This document shows positions 1-12,194 of a stretch of DNA of 64,000 nt, piece by piece (within the stretch, counting starts at the first letter, position 1; each line of letters begins with the position of its first letter). The notes under the pieces are model-generated. The model did no database searches, was not told the DNA's origin, and saw only the letters and a list, made by a program, of their open reading frames with translations. Source of the stretch: Topomyia yanbarensis (lineage: Eukaryota > Arthropoda > Insecta > Diptera > Culicidae); contig NC_080671.1 in the NCBI RefSeq assembly GCF_030247195.1, positions 411,566,044 to 411,630,043 on the forward strand, given 5' to 3'. The translations under genes and the position numbers were made by a program.

Positions 1-1236
1 CAACCGCTGCTCATTTTTTGTGTGGGTTTTGGATCTTGCCCCTTGATCTTTTTCGATTGAGGTTCCTTCCTGCACCCACTATTGTTCGGCGACTCGGTGT
101 CCATTGAACGCAGTCGCTTAGCTGGTGCCTTCCCTATTGGGATTTTGTCAACTCTAGCTCTTCAGCGGGTTTGTGGCCGTTTCTCAGCAGCCACTTAATG
201 GTTGCTCCGCCTGGTTAATCTGTGTCCTCCTTGACCACTGACTGATCCTCGTTTCTAGCTGGAGAGTTATGAATGGACGAAGTGCAGGACACAACATCGT
301 CCAGCGAGCCACTATTCAGCAGCTCAGCAGTCATCAGAGTTACTGCAACGAGTCATCGGTAGGTACCATTAACTTCTAGCATCTTGTAGCCGTCCATCAC
401 AGTCAAGTCTTTTCTGACAGTGACCAGCAACCTGTCTGGGTCCTGTGTTTGGGCTGGGTAAAGAAGTCTTCCGCAAACCTTCTGCAGGAAAGTACGATGC
501 TTCAGTAGACTCTTCTCCGCCTGTAAGAACGATAACTTCAGCTTTCAATCTACGATTGAAATTTGGAACCAAAATTATAATAACGACGTTGACATAATTG
601 AGTTCATGCAACATTGCTTTTTTCTGTCTACGCTTCGCCCCAACTATAAGCGTCAGTGTCAGTTTATTTATTTGGAAACCCTATTTGTGCGAAGGAATAC
701 AGCAACGACATCAGGTTTTACACCAACGAACATAACCCCGCAAAATGAGCAGGATGAACTTCGTTTGACAATTCTCGGTGGTTTGTTTACATGGGAATTA
801 TGTGAGTTAAAATGTAACAAATGAGCACTCGTTGCATTCGTACTCACGCAACTGACGAAGTAAACAAACCACGGAGAATCATCAAACACGAACTATATTC
901 ACCATGAGTTCATTCGTGTCGTCATCTTGTAGAACTCAATTGTTTGGTATTAACGCTCTGGTGAACTAGATTTCCAAGCTATTTTGCAACATATAAACGT
1001 AACTCCTAGAACAATGCGTACCAAACTTATAAGCCGATTACCATTTTGAAGCACTAATTATAGTATGCATGAAGCCATCACTGATCAAAGGATCTGCAAC
1101 AGGCTAGCTCCAGATTTCGACTTCAATATGTTTCGTAAAACTCTTAATCTATGAATTTCCAAAATTATAGCGGAGACATCGGTCACGAAAGACTCACAAA
1201 GCAGACAGTAAGAAATATATAGGAGGCTATTAAGAC
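1..1236. other. No gene recognised (1-1.24 kb)
   Basis: Only short open frames with no recognisable domain occur here. The first 600 bases are richer in G+C than the rest and include an 81-codon minus-strand frame (369-614) that matches no family I know. I see no RNA gene, terminal repeat or coding pattern that I can support. Confidence 0.4.
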
Positions 1237-1804
1237 TGTGGGGGTAATTTGGACCCCTTGATTTCTCAGAAAATCGCGAGACTTTCTGACTATCGTACAT
1301 ATTAGTGGAAACGCTATATTAAACCGTTAATTTTGCCAGCTAAATCTAATTCTTGCGATTTTTTAGAATGGAGATACAACGTATTTTTTTCATCCTCGAG
1401 ACCAAAATCATTATAAAGGTAAAACCATGATTAGTGCAACAAATAAAAGTGAAAAAATAACAGGTAAGAATTTTGGAAAACTTTAGGCACCTATTGTATG
1501 CAATGTTTTTTGTTTGGGTGAAAATACAGATATTTTCAAGCGCTCACCACTTTTGTGCGAAATGAGCGTACCGGGCTATTCGGACCCTCTATTCCATCAA
1601 CCACCGTTCAGCGGCTACGCACACGATTGCATACGCCACAGCAAAGAAAATTCATGATGCGCCAATCGACAGCTGTGACTAACCAGATAAAGTTTTTGTA
1701 ACGCAATGATTTTTTTTGCTTCTTAAGGAGTTTCTCCAATAAATATTTCATCAGTAAACGTAATTACATTATAGAAAAAAATTGACGGTCTGAATTGCCC
1801 CGTA
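1237..1804. mobile_element. Candidate MITE with imperfect terminal inverted repeats
   Basis: The left end reads GGGGGTAATTTGGACC (1240-1254) and the reverse complement of the right end reads TACGGGGCAATTCAGACC (1787-1804), about 12 of 15 positions matching over the core. A related phrase, GGGCTATTCGGACCC, lies inside (around 1573). There is no coding capacity. The pattern fits a degraded TA-flanked non-autonomous DNA element, but ends and target duplication are not clean, so this is tentative. Confidence 0.35.
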
Positions 1805-2612
1805 GGGAGATTTTAATTACACCATACATTGCAGAAGGATGAAAAAACGTAAAGTTTTGCAAATCGAAGCCCAGAGCTGCAAATGCAACTGAACTTTTAT
1901 GGCTCCAAAATATAGCTGAGGTTTCAAACTAACAACCTTTCACCGATAAATTCTTTCGCATCTATCCACCTAAAAAGGCAATTTGCGGGTAATATTCATC
2001 GAGATGACCTGGAATGATTGTGTTAATTTTTCTCTGCGAAATATCTGTACGATCGTTATGAACCTCAGTGGTGTCAAAATTAGACACTCTATTCATGAAG
2101 TGAAAGGTTTCCTAGAGAGTAAAATGCCTATCGACTGATAGGTAGTTCGTGCAATTCAGTTCCACCATATTAGAAATGTGTACTAATAGACTTAAAGAAA
2201 GATCATCAACTCTTTGTTACCGTAACAACAAGAAACACTTTGTTAAGCGTTATGTTAGAGTCAAGACCCCCGTGTACATTGAAGATAATACAGTAGAGGT
2301 ACGCGATCTGTCTCCGGATAACCGGATATATTTATAAAGTTTTGTCTCAATTTGGAGAGGTTTTCTCGGCTAACTAACGATAAATAGAGAATTCGAGTGG
2401 TTAGAATGCGGTTGAAACATCCTTCATTCGCGACCCTGTTACCTGGCTCAGTCTATTCTCAGACCACTCTGTGTATTTATGACAATCAATCTCCCACGTG
2501 TCAGTACCTACTGTAAACAACCCGCTCAGTATGAAAATTTCTGGGTCGCAGCACCCAAGATAAAAACATTAATAACAACAACAAAGAAATCTGAATCAAA
2601 GACTTGAACATT
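1805..2612. other. Intergenic, with one short ORF1-like relic
   Basis: AT-rich sequence without a recognised gene except for the short ORF1-like relic annotated separately at 2149-2337. Confidence 0.4.
2149..2337 (+). pseudogene. Possible relic of a non-LTR retrotransposon ORF1
   Basis: A 62-codon open frame. Its second half has the pattern TPVYIEDNTVEVRDLSP, which resembles the segment IPMYMDNGNIEV followed by HDLAP in the ORF1 relic at 5784-6757: a P-x-Y-x-x-[DE] core, then EV, then LxP. If the match is real, this is a small fragment of the same nucleic-acid-binding ORF1 class. No start, zinc knuckle or neighbouring reading frame supports it, so a chance match is possible. Confidence 0.3.
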
Positions 2613-2614
2613 GG

Positions 2615-3078
2615 TACCGTAAATCGGGGTGACATTGATCACTTTTTGAAGTAATCATTACATATCTTTAGACGCAACACATTTTTTCAAGTTTAATATT
2701 TTTAAACCATGTAGTGATGTATGGAGAACAAGATTGGATGGTTTTACCTAAAATTCTCCACTTCCAGCTATTTTTCCAAAAATGAATTTATTACTCTTGT
2801 ACAAACCTGAGATTTATTTGTTTTATAACAAATAGAAACTTTACGAAGCTTCGTAAAAATAAGGTAAAGTCAAATTTCGGTTTATTGTAGTTTTTGTACC
2901 CAAAAACAGAACAATATACTAAAAAAGTTTAACAAATCAGTATTTTATAAGTTTAGAGTAAAAATCATTCCATATTAAAATGATTCGGTAGACTATTCTG
3001 GTTTAATATGCGATCTACAAAAAAAGTTTCGAGTGATCAAAGTCACCCCGATGATCAAAGTCACCCCGGTTTACGGTA
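2615..3078. mobile_element. TA-flanked MITE, 464 bp, TIR CCGTAAA-CGGGGTGAC
   Basis: Left end: TA then CCGTAAATCGGGGTGACATT. The reverse complement of the right end is TA then CCGTAAACCGGGGTGACTTT. The inner right side repeats the subterminal unit once more (GATCAAAGTCACCCC twice, around 3036-3067). A TA target duplication and CCGTAAA-type ends are typical of mosquito Tc1/mariner-derived MITEs. It contains no open frame of note, so it must be mobilised in trans. Confidence 0.8.
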
Positions 3079-3164
3079 CCTGTTAGAGTGATAATTTAAC
3101 ACTGGGTGCAAAAATACTCTAATATTACATATACCCGCCTTAGAGTGTGATGTTATTGTAGCAT

Positions 3165-4095
3165 GACTTACCGAATTTTAACATTTATTTGTTTTTGCCT
3201 TTCTTATGAAAAGAAAGGCTACGCAATCACTCCAAAAATTGACCTTCCAACTGAGGCCCGGAGGGCCGAGTGTTATATATCATTCGATTCAATTTGTAGA
3301 GATCGCAAAATGTCTGTGTGCGTATCAAATAATGTCACTCAATTTTCTCAGAGATGGCTGGAACGATATGCACATAGTTTCAAATGAACAGTATAATGCT
3401 ACCATAAGACGTTATTGAACTTTTAGTTGATCGAACTTCCTGTTCCGGAGTTACAGGTTAAATAGTGCCGTCACACAACAAAGTTCCATATAAACTGGTA
3501 ACCTTTCTGATGTCCGAATGATGTAATTCATATTCAAATGGGTTCAACATTACTTGGATTTGCGGGTTTAGATCACCAAAGACCAATTAAAGAAGCTTTG
3601 ACCACATTAGCCACCTATCGGACAGATCTTGATGCCCCCAGGCGACTCGCCGAGTTTCCGAGCTAATGTCACACCTATCTCCCAGCAAACTCTTAACCGA
3701 TATTGACGAACTTGATTTCAAATGAAAGATATAATACTCTCACTGATTGCTATTGAATTTCATTCAGTTCTGACATTTGGTTCCGGAGTTACAGGTTGAT
3801 TATTGCGGTCACATAAACCGGTACAATCGTAATACCTAATAATAATCTATTGAAATGAACATCAACATCAAGGCCTAGATCACTGACGGCAAATTAAAGA
3901 TACTTGGAATATGTTGTTCACTATCGATAATTCCGGAAGGCCTGGGGTTCGGGCATATTCCAAAACTAAATCCACTTCGGTGATGACTGACTATGACTAT
4001 ATAACGCTTCCATAAGCTGCTATTGAATTTTTAGTTCAGTCGACTTCCGGTTGCTGAGTTACGGGTTGAATAGTGCGGTCACACGGCAAATTCCC
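3165..4095 (+). repeat. Degenerate tandem-like repeat region, about 300-bp units
   Basis: A phrase of about 58 bases recurs three times in the same orientation (3421-3478, 3765-3822, 4029-4085): a GAACTTCC or GACTTCCGG core, then TTCCGGAGTTACAGGTT or a close variant, then an ATAGTGCGGTCACAC-like end. The spacing is about 345 and 264 bases. The region begins with AAAGAAAGGCTACGCAATCACTCC and the palindromic GGCCCGGAGGGCC (3255-3267). The short open frames here overlap one another and look incidental. I think this is a dispersed repeat built of degenerate internal units; its class is unknown to me. Confidence 0.55.
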
Positions 4096-4242
4096 AGCCT
4101 GCCTAGTCCTAGTTTTCCGTTCTAAGTTTATAACCGATTTGCTCTAGAATAACTATCCGTCTTTCAATTTCATTGCTTTCGTTTCTCTTAGTCTCAAATT
4201 TGCCGAAAATAGCCAACAAAATCGATACAGTAGAACCTTGCG
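4096..4242 (+). repeat. Dispersed repeat E, copy 1
   Basis: Begins AGCCTGCCTAGTCCTAGTTT and ends GTAGAACCTTGCG. Near-identical copies occur at 33,015-33,186 (plus) and 36,645-36,830 (minus, inside an I-clade element). It has no coding potential. The class is unknown. Confidence 0.75.
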
Positions 4243-4250
4243 TCAATTAA

Positions 4251-4513
4251 AACATAGCAACGTATTCCCAAATTGTGAACAAGAATCACAACAAAAACTA
4301 AACATATTCAGGGAACAACCACAGTAACCCTACCAAACATTCAAATGTAACGCCATTTATATATTCGAAGCGAACTAGTTTTTTGGATCACAAATAGTTT
4401 CATGAATACGAGGTTTATTATTCATAATTTCAGGAACTTGGTTACGGTTTTCGTAAATGCTTCAGTTCACGAAATCGTGATCTTGTTTTCATGAATTCAT
4501 GAACGGATTTTTT
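4251..4513 (+). repeat. Repeat F, truncated copy (3' part)
   Basis: Matches 27,683-27,946 closely in the same orientation, from ACGTATTCCCAAATTGTGAA through GGAACTTGGTTACGGTTTTC to TGAACGGATTTTTT. Only the last 260 bases of the longer copy are present. It is rich in short palindromic words such as TTCATGAA and CACGAAATCGTG. Confidence 0.75.
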
Positions 4514-5013
4514 CCTGGAAGGTTTCGATTCTACACTTGCTGTCAAAAACGAGTGCTGACACGGGTGGCAGCTATGGTGGTGGGGGATGGCGGGACGGTT
4601 TGCTTACATAATGCGGGAGGTGACAATCGAGAAAAAAAGATAGTGACGGATCACCATAACAGTCAGACGTCGATGGCGAGTAAGTTTCTCAAGAATTTAC
4701 TGCTTGTGTTTTCAGATTGCACATGTTGCGACGGGATGCATTTTTAGCTATGATCAGGGTACTCAATCAAGTGTGGTACTGGAACGCCGCTGTGGGACAG
4801 CTAAGTGTCAAGGTTTTTTCGCTTCCTCGGCTTCCCGTCAAAGATCTTTGGCATCCGATCTTCTAGCTATAGTGCAGTGATTCTCAGAACACATAGGAGT
4901 CCGCGAAATTGTTTATGTGAGTCCGCGAAGATGGATGGATATCTTTCCGGTTGGATATTTAATTTAAAGCTTTTTCCAAATGAACAGAAATGCTTCTGTA
5001 TGCTTCTGCTAAT
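4514..5013. other. No gene recognised
   Basis: Short overlapping frames on both strands without a recognisable domain. Nothing that I can support. Confidence 0.4.
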
Positions 5014-5022
5014 ATACTGATA

Positions 5023-5193
5023 CCGGGGGTGGACATAGCGTAGTAAGTAAATCGATTGCCTCGTACGCAGCTCATCCAGGTTCGATTCCAAACCCCGTAC
5101 ATAGGGTTAGAGATTTTTCTAAAGAGATTTCTCTAACCCGAGAAGAGACGAATGATCCTAAGGTTAAAACATCTATAATCAAAATAAAAAAAA
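5023..5193 (+). mobile_element. tRNA-derived SINE (Feilai-like)
   Basis: The head reads GGGGGTGGACATAGCGTAGT with an A-box-like GTAGTAAGTAAATCGATTG region. GGTTCGATTCC (5077-5087) is a canonical RNA polymerase III B box. A short hairpin follows (GGTTAGAGATTT, then AAATCTCTAACC), and the element ends in an A-rich tail. Flanks ATACTGATA (5014-5022) and ATATTGATA (5194-5202) are a likely 9-bp target duplication with one mismatch. The sequence cannot fold into a full tRNA cloverleaf, so this is a SINE, not a tRNA gene. Feilai is the family I would compare first. Confidence 0.75.
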
Positions 5194-5202
5194 ATATTGA
5201 TA

Positions 5203-5640
5203 TCAAACAAAATCGATCTTTACTAAAAGTATTATATCAAATAAATGAACAAGCCACATAAAACAAAAGTGCCTGTAAAGCAGGAAGATATAACTTCAAT
5301 TGATTTTAAAAAAATCATTTTTCCTACAGTCGTGTACTGTTGAACTGATACTAAAAGTGAAAACGGATCTGAATCTCAAGGAAGTGACATATATACAGTT
5401 ACACCACGTGAGAAACTCTGTATGTATAGACTACGTTTAAAAGTTTAGCCCAGGGAAAAAAATTTCATTGCGAAGAACAACGACATCGAATATGACAACG
5501 TTGAACCCAAGATCCTAAATATATGAAAGACGATAAAATTGAGGAGTTGGTACACGACCTAGCGCCGCGCATTAAACCAAAACACATTAAAAGATTTATA
5601 TCAAAATAAGGAGAAGTGGAATCCGTTCAGTCAATTTTCA
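5203..5640. other. AT-rich spacer without a gene
   Basis: No open frame of note and no recognised repeat between the SINE and the ORF1 relic. Confidence 0.4.
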
Positions 5641-5783
5641 ACCATCAAAGACATCGGTCACGATACTGAGTGTGCTTCTGCTTCCGTGCGAGTGCAAAGC
5701 GAACGAAAAAACAGCTACTTGTGTGCATTGTCTGAAGAACAAAGGATACCGTTATATTTATTTTTGCGTTGTGATCTATCAAG

Positions 5784-6757
5784 ATGGCTGAGTCTCATCA
5801 ACAAAGCGTGATTATTCAGCTTAACACAGTGGTCATTCACTTCAGGTCTTTTCGCACAAGACCAAGTATTCGTGATGTGGAACGTCTGCTGAAGGTGAAA
5901 ATGCAGCTTCTGTTTTCGGAAGTCACCTTCATACCGCTTGAGCATGTCAGGCATGCGGTGCTGATGACCTTCAACAGATTCGCCCAGGCGAAAAGATTCA
6001 TTACGTAGAACATTTTAAAATACGTGCTTGTACGCTAATATCCAGATTCCTATGTATGGATAATGGAAATATTGAAGTCAAATAACATGATTTGGCTCCA
6101 CTTACTTGCAAAATGGCAATTAAAAGATTCATGTCGTATTTCGGAGCAGTGGAATCTATTACGGAGGACATATAGAGAAACTACTTCCCAGGTATTTCAA
6201 ATGGTGCCTTTGTGGTGAGAATTGGGGTAGACTAACTCATTCCCTCCTACCTTACCATTACAAAACAGAATGGGGTGATACCATCACACAGCGAACTCTT
6301 TGTACGTATCAAGGACAAGCTTATACCGGTCAGTTCTGTGAATAAATTGCACACTACGGACAACGCTGCCCAGAAACTAATGAGAAAAGCTTACCTGTAG
6401 AAAGAAATGCCAACATCCTAGCTTCAATATATTTACCTGAACCACACTTGCCAAATTTATGGCTGCTGTTTAGGCAATAATAACAACTGCAAAAGCTGCG
6501 TCATGTACTTCAATCTTAACAACTAATACCAACAGTGAAGTAGCCACACTCATGACCCGCAAGGGCAAGAAGCCAGGAAGAACAGCCAGGAAGAGTATCA
6601 AGGCAGTAATCAAGATGATGATACGGACCTAAGCAATAACGAGAGAGATATGGATGATCCCGAAGTTGGCGAAAAAAGGAATATTTTCCCGACGCGAGAA
6701 AAGATCTCCGCTCGCAATAGAAAATTGCGCGCACGGGATCTTACAGGCTTCAAATAA
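5784..6757 (+). pseudogene. Non-LTR retrotransposon ORF1 relic (copy A)
   Basis: The first 74 codons are open (5784-6008): MAESHQQSVIIQLNTVVIHF, then RPSIRDVERLLK and HVRHAVLMTFNRFAQAKRFI. This is the start of a mosquito non-LTR ORF1 class whose product binds the element RNA. After a stop at 6006 the homologous protein can still be followed in shifted frames: IPMYMDNGNIEV (about 6045), EDI then NYFPGISNG (about 6165-6200), PSYLTI (about 6245). It finishes with a basic tail ending LTGFK and a stop at 6757. A 5'UTR-like segment from about 5645 is shared with the copy at 42,455. Several stops and frameshifts make it non-functional, and no ORF2 follows. Confidence 0.6.
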
Positions 6758-6893
6758 AATAATTGTAATTTTTATTTCTCACATCTTGTAAATATATAAA
6801 AGACCTACGGCTCTTCTAAGCTAAGGTATTGAGTCGTGTTAAATCAACGAATTAAAAAAGGTGGGATTCGTTACTTGATAAAAAAAAACTTCA
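6758..6893 (+). repeat. Tail of ORF1-relic element
   Basis: The segment TTTTTATTTCTCACATCTTG, then ATATATAAAAGACC, is shared with 43,185-43,235 downstream of the related relic. It therefore belongs to the same element rather than to the host. Confidence 0.5.
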
Positions 6894-7112
6894 GTGTCAT
6901 TCCCAACGGCGTTCGAGTTGTTAAAATGCGGTTGGCAAATAACACGGTGCACCCACCCTGGTGCAATCCCTACGTGCCAGTTTTGTAACCAACTGGCACA
7001 TTACGGAAAGCAATGTTCCGAAGTCGCTAAGAAATATCAACCTACTACAACAAACACAAAAAGCACATTTCAACAGATGTTGATAAAACACAATCAATTG
7101 GCCAATAAATAA
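6894..7112 (+). pseudogene. Non-LTR ORF1 fragment with one CCHC zinc knuckle (copy C)
   Basis: A 72-codon open frame carrying CQFCNQLAHYGKQC, a C-x2-C-x4-H-x4-C zinc knuckle, followed by SEVAKK and a Thr-rich run. The order matches the part of ORF1 that is missing or decayed in the neighbouring relic 5784-6757. It is either a second fragment of the same family or the rest of the same copy displaced by insertion. The upstream GAFPT-like start is not a natural N-terminus. It is too short to function. Confidence 0.6.
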
Positions 7113-10100
7113 CCGGCGTGCCTTGAATATCGAAACTAACTTCCTGTACCGACAACGAAATAATAACGATTGATCTAGTTTTTCCAAATCAACAGCCAGC
7201 ACAATAAATGCCGATAGACACGGATTTCCTACAGCGACCCATAAAAGCACGAAATAATTTGGAACATCGAACATCCTTGATCTCTGTACCGATCCAAACA
7301 TCAACGTGAACAATAACGCAAGAGTAGGATAATGTGGTGACTCCCAAGCTGTGGAAAACACAGCAAATGCATTAACGCGAAGAAAAAGGTTCTCAACACG
7401 CAGCAGAAAGGTAATTCTCAGGACCCTTCTGTCCTCAGTAACTTTATGTGGTTGTGGGGATCCGCAACAACTCAGGGTAATTTCGAAGGGGTCTGTGATA
7501 AGAAGAGGGTTGAGAACCGTTGCTGGTGAGAATAAGACAAACGAGCCTTGTTCTTCTCTACAGCTAACAACTAAGGAGAGGAAAGCTGGCAGCACAACGC
7601 CTCTGCCTGAAAAGAGCACTGCGGTGTTTTCCAGAATAACTTGCGGTGATCAAGAAAATCCAGTGATTCCTCACTGACGTCCCTAGAACGGTTTCAACAA
7701 AGGAGCGATGCTCATCTCCCTAGCGAATAGATGAGGACCGCTACCGTAACAGCCAACGGAAACCAGAAGAGCGCGGCCGTTGTAGTCCCGACTAGTTGGA
7801 GGAAGTCGACCACTCTCCCGCCAATAACTTTCAACTGGCCTCAAGTTGGTGCTAGTTACTGATGAGGAGAATCCAACACATAAAATCTACTTTAAGTTAG
7901 GTAAATTGTGCTGTAAACCAAAAAATATATAATCAAACAAAATTATCGAAAATAAATGATTCGATTTAACGATACATTATTTCAACAGAATCAGAATATC
8001 GTAGTAGGAGATCTGCACGAGTCAGCAATCCCGTTCGACCGCGCTTTCAGCTAGCATTGATACTCATCCTGACAACCTTTTTTGTGCTTTCTTCTCCTTC
8101 TTCTCCCTAAAGTATAAGAATATTCTGAACTCCTGAATGATGACTTACATTTAAGATACTCATTTCTCAACTTTAAAGACTAAACTCATCTCTTTCGTCT
8201 CTTTCGCAAATTAGGCAACCATCCGCGATTACAAAATCCGATAACAGCTGACCCAACATTCATCATCTCCCGCGAGACGATGGCGGAGAGGGATTACGTT
8301 CAGGCAGCAAAAGCTACGTCACTATCGCGATAAAAAAGCTGCCCGGTAGACAGCCAAGCACGGATTTAGAATGCCTAAATGATGCCTTCTTATCAGACAA
8401 AATAAGAACATTAACTTTCGCAGAGTGTGGCAACTTTCGAATTCAATATTTTTCAAGGCCCGTTTTTATCTGCCTGATACCAGCTGAAATATAGCATTCA
8501 ACGAACTCGACCCTTGCGATGCCCTAACTCACCTTTAACCTCCCCCCCCCACGACGCAAGGGAGTTTCCCAGCTCCGGCAGCAAAGGAAACCTAGCGACG
8601 AGACAGGATCTGACTCAAGACAATTTATCACGAGCCTCTCGCCCTTTGCGCTATTCCAGACTTGAAAATCGGCAAAAAAATAACGAACCTACCAAAACAA
8701 ACACCGCATCGATAGGCCGGGAAGGAAAATGTTTTGAGAAGCAAACGAATCAGGTCGGAAAAACATTGGAAAACTCCCAACCCGAACGGCGCATGACTGC
8801 AGTAAGTGCTGGAAAAGCCGAAAGCATCCTTCCCGCTTCCAGCCGTTACATTCCAGTCGGTCCAGCGTGTGCCGGCTGGAGTCTTCCTGCGCTTGACCCA
8901 CTGGAAAGTGTGTGTGACTTTTCGGTGACGGATGATGCTGTCACTTGATTCCGAGTTAGGTTTTGACAAGCCGAAAGAATACACAGCTTTTCGCTCTTTT
9001 CTGTTCCTCCTTTAACCGTGACCTATGCCGCATAATAGATTGCACTATACCTACCTCGCAGATGTGGGTCATTGAAGCCAATGTCGCCGTGCTTCTGGTT
9101 CCGGTTTCAGCAGAAAAACAACGATGACAGATAAATTGCTTCGATGAATAATGGGTGCGGCGAATGTGAACCGTAGCTAACTAGCTGAACCAAACAAAAA
9201 AAAAATACGAATTTCCATGAAATAAATCTCAAATTCGATTCTTTCTCGCACATTTATATCCCACACACACATATTCGAGCAGCGATTTACAACGTTTCAT
9301 TGCAGCACCCAAAAACCGAAAGCACGATTTCATAAATTTTACATCGACATATGGCCAAACTTTTGCCATCAACGCTGAACTGCACAATCGGAGCCTGCGT
9401 TCGCATTTCGTATGCATGGTTGCGGCGTTAAAGGACTTGATCGGTAAGGGGGAAAGGATGGAGCATTCAGATCTGGTGGGACCGAATATTCAAATCCATT
9501 CACCACCTCTGTGCCCGTGACGTTAAACTTTCATCGAAACAATTTATGTCGAGTTACAACGGGATGGGCGATGCGAACGGGTGAAAAGTGGCTGGATCGG
9601 AATCGAACTAGTAACGAGCTATGTGTTTTTTTTATCAAATTCGTTATTCGGCATAGTTCAACGCGCGGGCTTAACGGAGTGATGGGTTTTTAATACATTT
9701 GCAATAAATAAATCCTATAAAAATCGGATGAGGATCCGTTGAATTGCGCATGGAGATCTTTTGTTTTGTGAAAGTAGTTTCATAGCACCATTTTGTTTGA
9801 TACGCGTAGGTCTGCTGATTGCCTGCCATCTTATAGGATTCGGTGGTGACTCTTTTTTTCTTCTTCACATGTGTTTGTGGCTGGTGGTCTGTATATTTCC
9901 CTCTGTGTTGTTTGTTTCAGTTGTGGTTGCCGCCTTGTCACGAAGTGGCAGGCTTTGAATCCTGGATCACACAAGAAATGTGAGAAATTTGTTCATTGTG
10001 AAATCATTTCATAGGTTAAATAATATTTATACAGTTTTGTCTTCAATTGCATGGTGAATAATAAATTGGGCAGTAAGAAATTTTGAGGGATTACGACCAA

Positions 10101-11854
10101 TTTGGGCTCTGGTTGAATATTTCGTCCCGAAGCGCCATGAACAGAGCCCAAAAATATCGACATCCTCGCGTGAGTTTGAAAGAGGAACGAAATTCAATTC
10201 AGGCCTGCTGCGCTGATGGGTATGTTTCGGTTGTTTGCCTCATCAATCATTCGTTCGGTGCAGCGCATTCATTCAGTTATTTTCGGTACAAATTTAACTT
10301 CAGTTGCAAAAGGAATTTCGTTTATATGCTTGCTCTGCGTGTTGGCATCGAGTAAAAATAGTAGTCATAGATTACGTAGTTCACTTATGCTCTCAAATGT
10401 AAAAGATACCACCTTCTGCCTTCAATTTGTCCATATAATAACAAATGAATTCTTTGGTAGATGAATGAATTTATATTCACCTTGCGTTACATGCATTCGA
10501 TTGTGTGTGAAACTTCAGCCAGTTTGAAAATTAATTAAGGGATTAAATTAAATGCTAGTTTCGGTAAATTCACACAGAAAATGGGGAACTGAATTTGAGA
10601 TCACTGACCATGATTCTTTCAGCGAAAGTATTGTGATGGATTAGGCCTTTATTTGACATGCTAGTATCTGAGAAATGCGTTGCCAGAGCTGCTATAAAGA
10701 GGGAGTGCATTTGAGCAGGTTGGGTTAAGTTATTACTAAATATTAGAATTTTTAAATTGAAAAAGCCGTAGAGAAGAGGATTTAAATACTAGTCAGATCA
10801 TATCAACCACTCGAAGTGATATTTCGCTCTGGCGCGTGATCGCCCGAAAAACTAGTACTCTCGACCTATGCCATCCGGCACCAACCGCTGTAGTATCTCG
10901 CTGCTTCGGCGATAGTTCACGCGAGTGTAGTATCCATTCACCCGATCAGTAGTGCAAAAATCAAGTGCATCGAAACTCGTTTCCCGACAAGTCTGCCCAC
11001 CCCGAGGTACAGCGGAGCCGCCATATGGCTGTTCCTAACCTATAGCAGCAATATTCCAAGCATACTACGGTTTTTTCGCCAGAAAACTGAACATCGAAAA
11101 TTGCAACAGATGACAGAAGTGCCTACTAGGTTCCGACAGCATGAAGTAATAAGTTACTTTACGCTTGTTCGGACATGCCGTAGACTCAGGTGATTTCTAA
11201 TGCCAAAAGACCCTGACTCCTACGGTAGCAGACAAAAGGTTAAGTCGCCGGTGAGCTCTAAGCTTGCATATATGATCCGTCCACGCTTTTCTAAACTTTC
11301 TCCCTTCAACTCCTTGCTCTCTCTTGAGTACTATGGCTCTAAATATTGAAAAATATACTTCACCTTCCAGTCCCTTGCTAATTAAATGCCGAAACAACTG
11401 TTGACAGACTCATAAGTAGGTAAACGTTCTGCGCCTCGGTGCGCAAACGGATTTAAGAAGTTTTAAAAAATTTGTTACTAATATGGAGGCGCATGGTGTT
11501 TTAAGCAAGATAATTAAAAAATCTATAATAAACCAACACGTTATACAATGGATTACAAGTAATGTTCTTCGTGTTTTATGCTATTGTTTATATTGGTGAA
11601 CAGTAACGGAAAACCTAACCAAAAAAATGGGATCATAGTCACAAGAAAGATTCAATGACACTATATGGAAAAATGAATCTAGAATTTTGCGACTTTGGAC
11701 ATCAAAAATGAGCTCAGCACCTCAAAATTAGCTTAACATGTGATTTTCAACCAAATTAGGCAGCATTTTATGTTTTGTCCGACTTTTGTTCGAAGAATCG
11801 CCACTGTGTGTCGTGACGTACCCTACCGACTAAAGCTTGGCTAATTGGTAGTAA
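7113..11854. other. Long intergenic stretch, no gene recognised
   Basis: Open frames of 108 codons (7351-7677, plus) and 144 codons (8514-8948, plus) exist. They have low-complexity composition, no domain, no start context and antisense frames of similar length, so I do not call them genes. From about 10,830 to 11,130 the sequence is GC-richer and resembles transcribed 5' leader DNA (for example of the Jockey-group element downstream), but nothing decides this. Confidence 0.35.
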
Positions 11855-11877
11855 CCCCCCCCCCCCCCCCCCCCCCC
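11855..11877. repeat. Homopolymer run of 23 C
   Basis: An uninterrupted poly-C tract directly before the recognisable part of the Jockey-group ORF1 relic. Such a run is unusual in this AT-rich sequence and is prone to sequencing length error. Confidence 0.95.
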
Positions 11878-12182
11878 TTAGCCGATCCCTTTTTGCCTAC
11901 ATAAATTCCGGGGACGTAATAGACCAGCAAACCCTATTACTGCGTACCGTCAACGAGCCAGGAAATGAGAAACAACGCCTCCTTTTCTCATTATAAAATC
12001 GGCACAGACAGTGCTAGGAATGAACCCAAGAGTGAGCGCAACGAAGAGGCTAAGGGATCCAAACACAACCCAATCTAAGAAAACATTCATGTCTCTTCAG
12101 AAGTTGGACCAGCTTATAGGTGGCCAAAAGATGGAAATAATCTCCCGTCCAACCCTCAATATAGATCAGGGCGTTATCTACG
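11878..12182 (+). pseudogene. Jockey-group non-LTR element, ORF1 relic, part 1
   Basis: An open segment (from 12,011) runs up to the target-site duplication of copy 1 at 12,183 and is resumed at 13,950. No domain can be named in this first part alone. It is assigned because the sequence continues, once copy 1 is removed, into the ORF1 region with zinc knuckles at 13,962-14,263. It is a decayed gag-like protein gene. Confidence 0.5.
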
Positions 12183-12194
12183 ACCCAGACTCTT
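12183..12194. repeat. Target-site duplication of copy 1 (left)
   Basis: ACCCAGACTCTT, repeated exactly at 13,950-13,961. The 12-bp length fits the 10-14 bp duplications made by I-type non-LTR elements. Confidence 0.85.

Noticed and set aside
5023..5110. Possible tRNA gene (B box GGTTCGATTCC)
   Set aside because: There is no acceptor stem or anticodon arm. The tail hairpin, A-rich end and flanking duplication show a tRNA-derived SINE.
6921..7619. 232-codon minus-strand open frame
   Set aside because: It runs antisense through the zinc-knuckle fragment 6,894-7,112, is Cys/Leu/Phe-rich in a way typical of antisense frames, and has no domain.
8514..8948. 144-codon plus-strand open frame
   Set aside because: Low complexity, no domain, no supporting start or splice context, and an antisense frame of 118 codons overlaps it.
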